Assembly: GCA_021151835.1 (NCBI GenBank)
Contig: JAGKWO010000030.1
Coordinates: 1-64,000 of the forward strand
DNA length: 64,000 nucleotides
Reading direction: 5' to 3'
Origin: Gammaproteobacteria bacterium
GTDB taxonomy: Bacteria > Pseudomonadota > Gammaproteobacteria > Pseudomonadales > Cellvibrionaceae
Program-made: the position numbers and the translations under genes
The notes under the pieces: generated by a model
Database searches by the model: none
What the model saw: the letters and a program-made list of their open reading frames with translations, nothing else
What the model was told of the DNA's origin: nothing
Part shown: positions 55,121-63,659 of the stretch, piece by piece
How positions within the stretch are numbered: the first letter of the stretch is position 1
Layout of the letters: every line of letters begins with the position of its first letter

Positions 55121-55660
55121 TTAAAACTCGGGATCCCAATCTACCAGCATTTCGCCGGCATCAAGATCAACGGAAAGTACAAACTGCTCTGGCACATAAG
55201 GTATCAAGCGCTCACGCTTATCAATACTTTCTGCATCCGCAGTTACAACAAGTACATCGTTTGCGCCGGTTTCCATCAATTTGGAAATCACACCAAGGCG
55301 TTGGCGCTCACCACCATCGAATCGGGTAAACACTACCAAACCTTCAAGCTGGCTCCAGTAGTATTCGCCATCATCCAGTTCCGGTAACAGCTCACGCTCG
55401 ACAGCAATATCAGCAGCGGTATATTGCGCAGCCAAATCGCGATCATCGATACCGACGATGTGCGCAACAAATGCATCGCCATGAGGCCGGGCATCGTCGA
55501 TTTCAATTTTTTTGACACCATGTTTGGTTTTTAAAAACCAGGGATGGTATTCAAACAAATTTTCTTCAGGGTCGGTGTAGGAATGAACTTTTACCCACCC
55601 TTTAACGCCATAAACTGCAGTGATACGCCCGACATTGACCAGATTGGATTGGCTAGACAT
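55121..55660 (-). CDS. rimM: 16S rRNA processing protein RimM
   Basis: This 179-residue protein has an N-terminal beta-barrel (about 8-90) and a PRC-barrel (about 100-177). GRITAVYGVKGWVKVHSYTDP and SLDVDLDAGEMLVDWDPEF-like stretches match the family. It binds S19 and helps 30S assembly. It lies between rpsP (27 bases) and trmD (37 bases). Confidence 0.95.
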   Translation of the reverse strand: MSSQSNLVNVGRITAVYGVKGWVKVHSYTDPEENLFEYHPWFLKTKHGVKKIEIDDARPHGDAFVAHIVGIDDRDLAAQYTAADIAVERELLPELDDGEYYWSQLEGLVVFTRFDGGERQRLGVISKLMETGANDVLVVTADAESIDKRERLIPYVPEQFVLSVDLDAGEMLVDWDPEF

Positions 55661-55687
55661 CAGGCGTTAACCGCAACAAAACAGCAA

Positions 55688-55936
55688 TTAAGCTGCTTTT
55701 TTGCTTTCTTTAACCAGTTGCTCAACGCGCTCGGACAACTGTGCGCCTTGACCAACCCAGTGAGCCAAACGATCAGCATCGATGCGCAGACGCTCTTCCT
55801 GACCACGAGCAACCGGATTGAAGAAACCAATACGCTCAAGGAAGCGGCCATTACGGGCGCTACGGCTGTTGGTTACGGTCAGATGATAAAATGGACGCTT
55901 TTTAGAGCCACCACGAGACAGACGAATAGTTACCAT
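55688..55936 (-). CDS. rpsP: 30S ribosomal protein S16
   Basis: This 82-residue protein binds 16S rRNA. MVTIRLSRGG/SKKRPFYHLTVTNS is the family N-terminus and the length is normal. It is the first gene of the rpsP-rimM-trmD-rplS operon; AGGAAGAAGACC is just upstream. Two hairpins lie in its 5' region (GGAAAGCC/GGCTTTCC at 55965-55982 and TCGCACA/TGTGCGA at 56014-56033); they may belong to its leader or to the end of fabY. Confidence 0.97.
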   Translation of the reverse strand: MVTIRLSRGGSKKRPFYHLTVTNSRSARNGRFLERIGFFNPVARGQEERLRIDADRLAHWVGQGAQLSERVEQLVKESKKAA

Positions 55937-56183
55937 TGAGGTCTTCTTCCTGTATTTACTTATGGGGAAAGCCTGGGCTTTCCAGTTAAAATTCGACTTT
56001 CAGGTTAAAAAATCGTTAGTCGCACAATTAGCTGTGCGAAAGGCGCGGCATTTTAAGGGAAAGATTCAGCTTTGTATAGGCCAATCAATCATCTCATCAT
56101 AAAGGGCTGCCCACTTTAGCTATGGGGCAGGCTCTTTTAGCAACACCAGATGTTGTGCTTATCTTGATTAAGGTAAAACCAGC

Positions 56184-58091
56184 TTACTCACACATATCGG
56201 CAAACCGATTGGCAAAGGTTAAATCCACTGTATGCGCGAAACCTGGTAACTGCACCTTTTCCTGGTCCAGTTTGATTTGCGACTCGTCAATCAAGCCTTC
56301 ACCAAAATGATAAATCGTAGCGAAATCGCCCCGCTGTGCCGCCTGATCATAGGCTTGTGCCACCGCACGAACCTGCTCACGCTTGTCCTGGTAGCTGGCG
56401 ATCACCTTATCACCATAACGCCGGGCCAACATGCGCTCAACAACATGCGGGGCAAAAATACTGGCAGTTGCATTATTCCCCCCAAAACCTTTTGAGTTGA
56501 GAAAGGCAACATCTAATGGCGTCGACGTGACCACATCACTGATGGATATCTGCAACCTATCGGCAAAAACATCATCAGCCACCTTATCGATGGTTTTGAT
56601 GCCCGGAATGATCCCGTATTTAAAAACCCCCAGACTGGCAATCAATTGCTCGCCGCTGGCGGCAGATAGCGAATGCCCCACATAGGCCTTAACTGCAGAT
56701 ACTGGCCAATTTTCAATACCGAATACTTGCGCAACCTGATCAAAAATCTGCGATTCAGTCACGCGGTTTTGCGGAGTGCTTGAACCATGAGCCTGGATCA
56801 GTGAACGGTGCCTGATAGATTCTTCACCCAAAATCGCTTTGGCAGAAGCAACCGCTTTAGCCATGGTGATGTAGTTACCGGGGCCAGGCGCAGAAATGGA
56901 CTTCTTGAAACCATCCGCATTGATAAATACATCGCCGACAGCGCCATGGATATCTGCACCCAATTCAACCGCCAGGGCATCATCCATCAGCACCACATAT
57001 TGACTGGCCTCCGCCATGGTGAAACCGGCATTTTCCCCGAAAGGACGACTGGTGCGGCGCGGATCGGCCTCTTCAGTACCATCCAGCTTTTTCAACTTTT
57101 CTTCGCTGGCCAGGGCTCCCATGGTGGCATAACCATCTATGATCTCCAGCACAATAGGTGCTTCTGCACAACCTACAACTGCCACCCGACACTTGCCCGA
57201 CGCAATATCATCAGCCGCTGCCTGGAGGTTATAAAGAAACGAAGCACAGGCCCCGGTAATTGCGCCAGTCTGCCCGACACTGCCGAGAATGTAAGCATTT
57301 ACAAAATCTGCAGGCATGGTGTTTAGCCCCAGCGGACACTGCTTGGCGCTAACACGGCCGCCTTTCAAACGCGATTGCAACAAACCACCAAAGCCGTTTT
57401 CATCCATTTGGCTCATCACATTGCTGGCATAAACCCCTACCTGATCCGGCCGCACAGCGGCCATAATTGTTTGCCACTTAATCCCGATAGACTGGATCGC
57501 ATCGGATGCGCCGATAACAGCAAGCTGCAAGGCACGCGGATGATAATGAGAGTTGTACAAAGAACCGGGATTGAAACCACGAGGTAGTTGCCCGGCAGAT
57601 TTCACCGGAATATCACGATAGCTATCGAATTTAACTTCAAGACCCGCAGAGGTAGTGACGCGCACACGATCATCATCAACACCCTCCACTTGCCAATCAG
57701 ATGGAACCGGCTCCGGTAAATCACGCTTACGCAATTCAAACACCAGCGGCGCATCCCCTGCCCCAAGCGTCGCCGATTTTTGCCAATGGGCAGCATCCAC
57801 ATCAAAAAATGTTTCATCTATCCGACGAATGAGTGTTCCATCCAGAATCTGCTCACCATAACGAGTTTCAATATCTGCCACATCAAGGGCTTGGTCAGTT
57901 GAATCACGGTATTCACCATCAACAAAAGATACCAATCCCATCATAACCGCCAAACCGGTGAGGGTTTCCTGACGAGCCTGCGTCGGCAGACTTTCAATCA
58001 CCATACGGCGATAGGCGTGATGGCCAGACGCTCGACCAGCCGCATTAAATCCACCAAAACCCACAATAATCGGCAGGCGCGCAACAGACAT
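56184..58091 (-). CDS. fabY: long beta-ketoacyl synthase, FabY type
   Basis: This 635-residue protein resembles FabY, the Pseudomonas enzyme that joins acetyl-CoA and malonyl-ACP and so starts fatty acid synthesis in place of FabH. The start (VGFGGFNAAGRASGHHAYRRMVIESL split by family-specific residues) and the length fit. The catalytic Cys is in ITGACASF; the two His are in IQAHGSSTPQN and AYVGHSLSAASG. GGAG lies 7 bases before the start. An AraC-type gene is divergent, 125 bases away. Whether this genome also has FabH cannot be seen here. Confidence 0.85.
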   Translation of the reverse strand: MSVARLPIIVGFGGFNAAGRASGHHAYRRMVIESLPTQARQETLTGLAVMMGLVSFVDGEYRDSTDQALDVADIETRYGEQILDGTLIRRIDETFFDVDAAHWQKSATLGAGDAPLVFELRKRDLPEPVPSDWQVEGVDDDRVRVTTSAGLEVKFDSYRDIPVKSAGQLPRGFNPGSLYNSHYHPRALQLAVIGASDAIQSIGIKWQTIMAAVRPDQVGVYASNVMSQMDENGFGGLLQSRLKGGRVSAKQCPLGLNTMPADFVNAYILGSVGQTGAITGACASFLYNLQAAADDIASGKCRVAVVGCAEAPIVLEIIDGYATMGALASEEKLKKLDGTEEADPRRTSRPFGENAGFTMAEASQYVVLMDDALAVELGADIHGAVGDVFINADGFKKSISAPGPGNYITMAKAVASAKAILGEESIRHRSLIQAHGSSTPQNRVTESQIFDQVAQVFGIENWPVSAVKAYVGHSLSAASGEQLIASLGVFKYGIIPGIKTIDKVADDVFADRLQISISDVVTSTPLDVAFLNSKGFGGNNATASIFAPHVVERMLARRYGDKVIASYQDKREQVRAVAQAYDQAAQRGDFATIYHFGEGLIDESQIKLDQEKVQLPGFAHTVDLTFANRFADMCE

Positions 58092-58216
58092 ATAAAAACT
58101 CCATTAACAAAACAACACTGATGAGTGCAGTGTATGAGCTTACTCAAGGCATGTCCCTGACACTTTGGTCATTTTTAGTGTTAAATTGGCCAAAACATTA
58201 CTTGCCGTATTCTTTC

Positions 58217-59221
58217 ATGCACCAGAACCTACCAATTCGAATTCATTTCATCCTGTGCGAACGCATGCTGACTACCAGCAGCACCCTTCCGATGGAAATG
58301 TTATTAGCGGCAGAAAGTGCTATGCATACCATGCTGCCTCCGGATCAACGTCGTCCGCTGGAGATAAAAACCCTGGGGCTCACTACAGAGGCTGTCGTCA
58401 CGCGCACTGGACTACGCTGGCAGCCGGACCTCAGCATCAGCGATAACCCGGCAAGTGACCTGATTTATATTCCAGGCTTATGGCGCAACCCTCGCCCTAT
58501 TGTTAAGCGAAATGCCCCCCTACTTGATTGGTTGCGGGGCCAGTACCAAAACGGAGCAATTATTAGCGCGGTAGGCACCGGTTGTTGCTTTTTAGCGGAG
58601 GCAGGATTATTGGATGGAAAAGCAGCGACCACTCATTGGCATTATTTCGATCAATTTCAAAAGGACTACCCGCAGGTACAACTCAAACGGCAATACTTTA
58701 TTACCCAGGCGGGAAATCTTTATTGCGCCGCCAGCGTCAATTCACTTGCCGATTTAACAGTACATTTTATTCAACGCTTTTTTGGAAAATCCATTGCGAG
58801 CCATGTAGAGCGGCACTTTTCCCATGAAATACGCAAAGCTTACGAGACAAGCGGTTTTTTTGAAGCCAGCGAAAACCCGCACCCGGATGAACAAATTACC
58901 CAGATTCAAATATGGCTCCAGGATAATTATCATCGCGAAATATTATTCCCCCAAATTGCAGAGCGCTTCGGCATGAGCATACGCACCCTCAACCGTCGCT
59001 TTAAAATTGCACTGGGACAAACACCGCTCGAGTATTTACAGGAAATACGTATTAACACAGCAAAAGACTTATTAAAAACAAGTAACTTATCTATCAGCGA
59101 AATTGCGGATAAAGTTGGTTATGAAGATACCGGCTATTTTACCCGCTTGTTTAAAAAACATTTATCAACAACACCCAATGCATACCGGGATACTGTCCGC
59201 GCTAAATTATTCCGCACCTGA
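58217..59221 (+). CDS. AraC/GlxA-type regulator with DJ-1/PfpI-like N-terminal domain
   Basis: This 334-residue protein has a DJ-1/PfpI-like ligand domain (about 5-190) without clear protease residues and an AraC-type double helix-turn-helix (about 225-330). FGMSIRTLNRRFKIALGQTPLEYLQ and ISEIADKVGYEDTGYFTRLFKKH are the two DNA-binding helices. The ligand is unknown. The start at 58217 (MHQNLPIRIHF) gives a typical GlxA-type N-terminus; a frame open from 58121 is less likely. It is divergent from fabY, so regulation of fabY is a natural guess. Confidence 0.82.
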   Translation: MHQNLPIRIHFILCERMLTTSSTLPMEMLLAAESAMHTMLPPDQRRPLEIKTLGLTTEAVVTRTGLRWQPDLSISDNPASDLIYIPGLWRNPRPIVKRNAPLLDWLRGQYQNGAIISAVGTGCCFLAEAGLLDGKAATTHWHYFDQFQKDYPQVQLKRQYFITQAGNLYCAASVNSLADLTVHFIQRFFGKSIASHVERHFSHEIRKAYETSGFFEASENPHPDEQITQIQIWLQDNYHREILFPQIAERFGMSIRTLNRRFKIALGQTPLEYLQEIRINTAKDLLKTSNLSISEIADKVGYEDTGYFTRLFKKHLSTTPNAYRDTVRAKLFRT

Positions 59222-59253
59222 AAAAATCCCCGCACATTGGCGGGGATTTTTTT
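59221..59253. terminator. bidirectional terminator between the AraC-type gene and ibpA
   Basis: AAAAAATCCCCGC and GCGGGGATTTTTT pair (59221-59233 with 59240-59252). The two converging genes share it. Confidence 0.9.
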
Positions 59254-59278
59254 ACATCTTATCCATTAATAATCAAGC

Positions 59279-59749
59279 TTAAGCTGCATTTGTCGCCGCA
59301 GGAACCACTGTTAGTTTTTCTGCAGTTTGTACACCAATCGGGATAGTGCGTGGTTTCAACGCCTCAGGAATAATACGCTGCAAATCTATATGCAATAAAC
59401 CATTAGCATAATTGGCTGATTGCACTTGCACATGGTCTGCCAATTGGAAGCGACGTTCGAAACTGCGCGCAGCAATGCCCTGATGCAAATAGGTGCGTTG
59501 TTCAGTTTCAGCAGCTTTATTAGCGGACACTGTCAGGTTATTTTGATTAACTTCAATAGTTAATTCAGCCTGATCAAAGCCCGCAACCGCCATAGTAATT
59601 CGATATTTATCTTCACCGGTCAGTTCAATATTGTACGGTGGATAAGTAGGTTGGTTCTGTTCTGCTCGCGCAAGGTTATCCAACAGGTTAGCCATGCGAT
59701 CAAAACCAATTGCAGAACGATATAATGGAGAAAAATCAAAGTTACGCAT
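59279..59749 (-). CDS. ibpA: small heat-shock protein Hsp20/IbpA
   Basis: This 156-residue holdase has the alpha-crystallin domain (about 38-130) and the short N- and C-terminal arms of IbpA. FDRMANLLDNLARAEQNQPTYPPYNIE at the start, GIAARSFERRFQLADHV, GLLHIDLQR and a C-terminal R-T-I-P-I motif that mediates oligomer contacts are visible. It binds unfolding proteins and hands them to DnaK/ClpB. Its 5' region carries a ROSE-like thermometer and a sigma-32-like promoter, so heat control is expected at both levels. Confidence 0.95.
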   Translation of the reverse strand: MRNFDFSPLYRSAIGFDRMANLLDNLARAEQNQPTYPPYNIELTGEDKYRITMAVAGFDQAELTIEVNQNNLTVSANKAAETEQRTYLHQGIAARSFERRFQLADHVQVQSANYANGLLHIDLQRIIPEALKPRTIPIGVQTAEKLTVVPAATNAA

Positions 59750-59753
59750 AAAA

Positions 59754-59842
59754 ATATCCTCAACATGAGCAATATTAACAATTTAACCCATCAGCTGATC
59801 GGGTCATTTAAGAGAGGCGATCCTCTATTTGAGCCATCGCTC
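59754..59842 (-). promoter_or_regulatory. ROSE-like RNA thermometer in the ibpA leader
   Basis: In the minus-strand leader, ATATTGCTC pairs with GAGGATAT (59754-59775). The pairing needs a T-G wobble and leaves one bulged G opposite the GG of the ribosome site, the hallmark of ROSE thermometers. Three more hairpins precede it: ACCC...GGGT with a TCAGCTGA core (59786-59804), AGAGG/CCTCT (59813-59826) and GAGC/GCTC (59831-59842). AGGA then lies 7 bases from the ATG. This is expected to hide the ribosome site at low temperature and open on heat. Confidence 0.8.
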
Positions 59843-59847
59843 AACAT

Positions 59848-59875
59848 AAATAAGGCTCTGCTAAAAAATTTCAAG
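59848..59875 (-). promoter_or_regulatory. sigma-32-like heat-shock promoter of ibpA
   Basis: On the minus strand CTTGAAA (59875-59869) is followed after 13 bases by CCTTATTT (59855-59848), close to the sigma-32 consensus CTTGAAA-N13/14-CCCCATNT. Transcription would start near 59840 and give a leader of about 90 bases that contains the ROSE-like element. Confidence 0.65.
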
Positions 59876-59891
59876 CGCGATATTAAAAATT

Positions 59892-60791
59892 TTATTTTAT
59901 TAACAAATTATCCAAAGCACCTTTCAAATCAGGATAGTGAAATTCAAAACCGCCGTCGATAGCGCGCCTCGGCAGCACCCGTTGGCTAGCCAGTAAAACT
60001 GTATCCGCCATCTCACCGAATAGCAGACGCAGCACCAACGCCGGCATCGGCAATAATGCTGGGCGACGCAATACCCCGGCCAAAATATGGGAAAAATCAC
60101 GATTGATAACCGATTGGGGAGAAACAGCATTTATCGGCCCGGTGATTACCGGATGATCTATTACAAAAAGTATTAACCTGACCATATCGTCAATATGGAT
60201 CCAGGACATATATTGCTCCCCACTTCCCATTGGGCCACCCATCGCCCATCGGAAAGCAGGCAGCATTTGCTTGAGCGCACCGCCATTGATCCCTAGTACT
60301 ATCCCAGTACGCAATACGCATAAACTGGAACCTCGTTGCTCAAATTGCCGCGCAGATAACTCCCAATCGAGACAAAGTTGCGCCGCAAAATCGGTACCGG
60401 CCGGCACCTGCTCATCCAACAGTAGATCACCACAATTGCCGTAATACCCGATTGCACTGCCACTAATTACCCGCGCAGGAAACTTGCCTTTTCGCTCAAA
60501 AAAATCGAATAGCTTATTAGTAAATCCAATCCGGCTACCCCGGATAAACGCTTTTGTTTCAACTGACCAACGCCGCGCAGCCAAAGGTTCACCCGCCAGG
60601 TTCACCATAACATCGGGAATAGCATCCAGGGCCTTGAGCTCGGTAATTACACCAGCCTCATCCGGTAACTTTTGCCTTGCCCTTTCGGGGTTACGCGTCA
60701 AAACCGTAACACGATAGCCACTGGCCATGAGTGCTTTCACCAAAGGAATACCAATAAATCCTGTCCCGCCCGTCACTAGCACCGTCTTCAT
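59892..60791 (-). CDS. TIGR01777 family NAD-dependent epimerase-like protein
   Basis: This 299-residue SDR protein has the Rossmann motif VTGGTGFIGIPLV near the start, the NLAGEPLAARRW segment and the ISGSAIGYYG motif near residue 112, and a C-terminal DUF1731-like domain. The family (E. coli YfcH) is called an epimerase but has no proven substrate. It is monocistronic, and its 3' end lies beside the ibpA promoter. Confidence 0.88.
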   Translation of the reverse strand: MKTVLVTGGTGFIGIPLVKALMASGYRVTVLTRNPERARQKLPDEAGVITELKALDAIPDVMVNLAGEPLAARRWSVETKAFIRGSRIGFTNKLFDFFERKGKFPARVISGSAIGYYGNCGDLLLDEQVPAGTDFAAQLCLDWELSARQFEQRGSSLCVLRTGIVLGINGGALKQMLPAFRWAMGGPMGSGEQYMSWIHIDDMVRLILFVIDHPVITGPINAVSPQSVINRDFSHILAGVLRRPALLPMPALVLRLLFGEMADTVLLASQRVLPRRAIDGGFEFHYPDLKGALDNLLIK

Positions 60792-61052
60792 AATTCCCCC
60801 CTGAAATCATTTAATAAGGAGATTAGCCTTGAAACCACTGGTAGTACCAGCCCCTGCAGCCATGGGGCCTACAATAGATATAAACATTAATGCCATTAAA
60901 TAATAATAAGCAGCTCAAATGTTATTAAGAAAATCGTAAGAAAAACTTGAAATTTATTTGGGGATGATCAATATAAGAAGTGAGGGCCAAGATTGTTCGC
61001 GAAATCGATTCGGAACCTCAACCCTCTAACATAAACGTTAAGGAGCTTTACG

Positions 61053-61364
61053 ATGAAACCTGCTGTCGACGTTGTATATCGTGATTTGGATTCTTCTGCT
61101 GCACTCAACGAAATCATTACCAAGAAGCTTGAAAAGCTCAACCGCTACACCGACCAGATAGTTCATAGCCGCGTAGTACTTGATACCCCCCACAACCACA
61201 AACACAAAGGTAAACAATTCAGGGCCTCTATTGAGCTGGATATCAAAGGCCACCCCGTAGCAATTACTCAGGACGATGAGTCAATTCATGTAGCAGTGCG
61301 CGATGCATTCTCCAGCGCTGAACGTAAAGTGAAACAACTGGCCGCCCGCCAAAGAAATCGTTAA
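61053..61364 (+). CDS. hpf: ribosome hibernation-promoting factor
   Basis: This 103-residue protein has the HPF/RaiA fold: an alpha/beta domain with conserved basic residues (KLEKLNRYTDQI, HKHKGKQFRA, AFSSAERKVKQL). It binds the small subunit in stationary phase and favours inactive dimers. It is of the short HPF type without the long dimerising tail. AAGGAG lies 8 bases upstream. It is alone, not next to rpoN. Confidence 0.9.
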   Translation: MKPAVDVVYRDLDSSAALNEIITKKLEKLNRYTDQIVHSRVVLDTPHNHKHKGKQFRASIELDIKGHPVAITQDDESIHVAVRDAFSSAERKVKQLAARQRNR

Positions 61365-61407
61365 CCGCTAACGGCTCACGCCGCATAATTTTCATTTCCC
61401 CAAAATG

Positions 61408-61436
61408 AAAAAGCCGGGATCAATCAGGATCCCGGC
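61408..61436 (-). terminator. terminator of the SapC-like gene
   Basis: GCCGGGATC and GATCCCGGC pair (61413-61421 with 61428-61436) and the minus strand continues into five Ts. It sits between hpf and the converging sapC-like gene. Confidence 0.85.
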
Positions 61437-61474
61437 CCAAATATCTTGCTAATTAAATCAACTGTATTTTTTTA

Positions 61475-62218
61475 TTAGACGCCAAGCTTTTGTGACTTTT
61501 TATTAATCAATTCATTCAAGTTTGAGAGTGACTGGATGTGGCTATAAATCAGCTCCAGGCCATCTTTCTTGAACAAATCCAATGTATCAGCATCACTCAA
61601 TTCTTTTAGTTTTTCACGCTTGACGACATAGAATCCCATCAGATTCATATTGGCATCTTCGCGACCCTTAAAGGTAATGTTGGCTTGCATTGGTTCAAGC
61701 AATTTTAACTCATGCAAACGCTTGCAAAATAACTTGGTCATTTCAGCGCGATATTGATAATCCTTCAGAAATTCAACAACTTCTTTCAGGTGCTCCGATT
61801 GTTCGCCATTTTCTTCAAATAACGGACGCCCTTTACTACCATCCTTAATAACCGAGCTACTACTCTCATCAATACACAATGCCAGGGTATCTGCATTTTT
61901 ATCCCCACCCAATACAAATGGATAACGACGGATAAAAGCAGGGATATAGCGCGTCGTGAATTGGTTATTTTCATCCAGGCACAAGTTTTCCCCTTCCTTC
62001 AACCCCATGATTGCCAGAGGAATATATTCCCCCTCGGTGGCAGTTGCAGAGAAAACAATAGGAAATTCACCGGCAGCAAATGGAATCTCCGTCGCCAGCA
62101 CCGGGGCAGAAATTATACTGGACACGAATGAGTAGTTATCCACTTGTACTGCCCAAGTGCGATGAATATCAGATGACAACGGCTGGATGTTGTCGTAAAT
62201 CATTAATTGCTTGGCCAC
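61475..62218 (-). CDS. SapC family protein
   Basis: This 247-residue protein matches the SapC family, named after a Caulobacter gene linked to S-layer export. It has no signal peptide or membrane helix. HRTWAVQVDNYSFVSSIISAPVLATEIPFAAGEFPIVF (residues 19-56, split by variable positions) and FIRRYPFVLGG are the family core. No S-layer or transport genes are nearby, so its job here is unknown. It is the only gene of its transcript. Confidence 0.82.
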   Translation of the reverse strand: MAKQLMIYDNIQPLSSDIHRTWAVQVDNYSFVSSIISAPVLATEIPFAAGEFPIVFSATATEGEYIPLAIMGLKEGENLCLDENNQFTTRYIPAFIRRYPFVLGGDKNADTLALCIDESSSSVIKDGSKGRPLFEENGEQSEHLKEVVEFLKDYQYRAEMTKLFCKRLHELKLLEPMQANITFKGREDANMNLMGFYVVKREKLKELSDADTLDLFKKDGLELIYSHIQSLSNLNELINKKSQKLGV

Positions 62219-62792
62219 GAGAATACCTCTATTTATTGTCTTGGCTTGGAGAAAAACCGGTTAATGCTGCAAAGCAGGAGCGCATGGTAGCACTTTCGTC
62301 AGCTGATGCCACTAGCCAGTAAAGCAGCCGCAATAGTACAAAAAACAACCAAACCCATTGTTAGAGTTACAAAAGAGCCTAATGGTACCCCCTTCAGAAA
62401 ACATCTAATCCAACCCACTCGATAAAAGGACGGTTATAACAGTACCGCCGTAAAGCACCGTACCGCTGAGCCGTTTACAAGGTATCAAATGGAGGCAGAT
62501 ACAAATAATGAATATATTTTTTACAAACTGGAAATGGTTGCGTTGAAAAGCTTACAAATTCTCCAGGGCAATCGCTCATCGAAATCAACATCGCATTTAA
62601 ATCGCAACAAATAACCATCTTCGTTATTACATTAAAACGAAATAATGGAATTATTTTAACCAAATAGCGGTCCATGGATTTAATACACGTTAATTGAACG
62701 CTTTTCGTATTAACGTTGCTATGGAAATTCAGGCCTCATGCTCAATTAAAAATCATTATGCAAAATACAAGTTCCTACTCAGGTGATGCATT
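62219..62792. other. intergenic gap with no firmly supported gene
   Basis: About 570 bases separate the sapC-like gene from the YbhP-like gene; they are divergent, so the gap must hold both promoters. I see no strong hairpin, repeat or family-like reading frame. A 39-codon minus-strand frame (62299-62418, GTG start) would encode one hydrophobic helix, but its start and conservation cannot be judged. Confidence 0.55.
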
Positions 62793-63623
62793 ATGAATAT
62801 TTATGCTGATTCAGAAAAACAAAAATCTCAAGGAGTTATTATCCCTGACCGAGAAGCAATCCAATTAACCGAAATGAAACCTGAGGTCCACAAATTACGA
62901 GTGCTCACATTAAATATGCACAAAGGGTTTAATGTGTTTAACCGTAATTTTGTTTTACCTGAATTGCGCGATGCTGTACGTAGCTTATCAACAGACATGG
63001 TTTTTTTACAGGAGGTTCATGGGAGCCACCACCGCCATGCATTGCGCCATCCAAACTGGCCAAGCGTGCCACAGTATGAATTTTTAGCTGATAGCATGTG
63101 GCCGGAATTTTCTTATGGCCGCAACGCGGTTTATCCCGAGGGTGATCACGGCAACGCCCTACTTTCAAAGTACCCGATTATTCGCTTCCAAAACCTGGAT
63201 GTCTCTATAGGTTCGATTGAACAGCGAGGATTGCTTCATTCTATTTTAAAAGTCCCCGGCCATGAAGAGGTGCATGCGATTTGCGTCCATTTGGGATTGA
63301 GGGAAACTCATCGACAAAAACAGTTAACATTATTGCGTGAATTGATTGATAGTTTTTCCGTGACAGCCCCGGTGATTGTAGCGGGAGACTTTAACGACTG
63401 GCGCCAGCGAGCAGACAAGATTCTTTCCGCATCCAACATGACCGAAGTGTTTGTAAGTCAATTCGGGAAGCCCGCAAAAAGTTTTCCAGCACGATGGCCT
63501 CTTCTTTGCTTGGATAGAATTTATATTCGCAATGCGAGCGCAGCAAATCCGGAAGTACTCGCCAGAAAACCCTGGTCCCACCTATCGGATCATGCGCCAC
63601 TAATTGTTGAAATACACCTGTAA
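62793..63623 (+). CDS. endonuclease/exonuclease/phosphatase family protein, YbhP-like
   Basis: This 276-residue protein has the EEP fold. LTLNMHKGFNVFN near residue 39, FLQEVHGSHH near 72 (metal Glu), VAGDFNDWR near 198 (catalytic Asp and Asn) and SDHAPLIVEI at the end (catalytic His) are the family motifs. There is no signal peptide. In E. coli the same kind of gene (ybhP) precedes clsB, as here; the real substrate is not known but a phosphodiester is likely. Confidence 0.88.
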   Translation: MNIYADSEKQKSQGVIIPDREAIQLTEMKPEVHKLRVLTLNMHKGFNVFNRNFVLPELRDAVRSLSTDMVFLQEVHGSHHRHALRHPNWPSVPQYEFLADSMWPEFSYGRNAVYPEGDHGNALLSKYPIIRFQNLDVSIGSIEQRGLLHSILKVPGHEEVHAICVHLGLRETHRQKQLTLLRELIDSFSVTAPVIVAGDFNDWRQRADKILSASNMTEVFVSQFGKPAKSFPARWPLLCLDRIYIRNASAANPEVLARKPWSHLSDHAPLIVEIHL

Positions 63624-63659
63624 TATCTGAAAGACATTCTCAACCATTGGGACATACTT

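Noticed and set aside
62299..62418. 39-codon frame with one hydrophobic helix on the minus strand
   Set aside because: It would need a GTG start without a clear ribosome site. Small membrane proteins exist, but nothing beyond hydrophobicity supports it.
62475..62675. 66-codon open frame on the minus strand
   Set aside because: No ribosome site or recognisable motif in an AT-rich gap.
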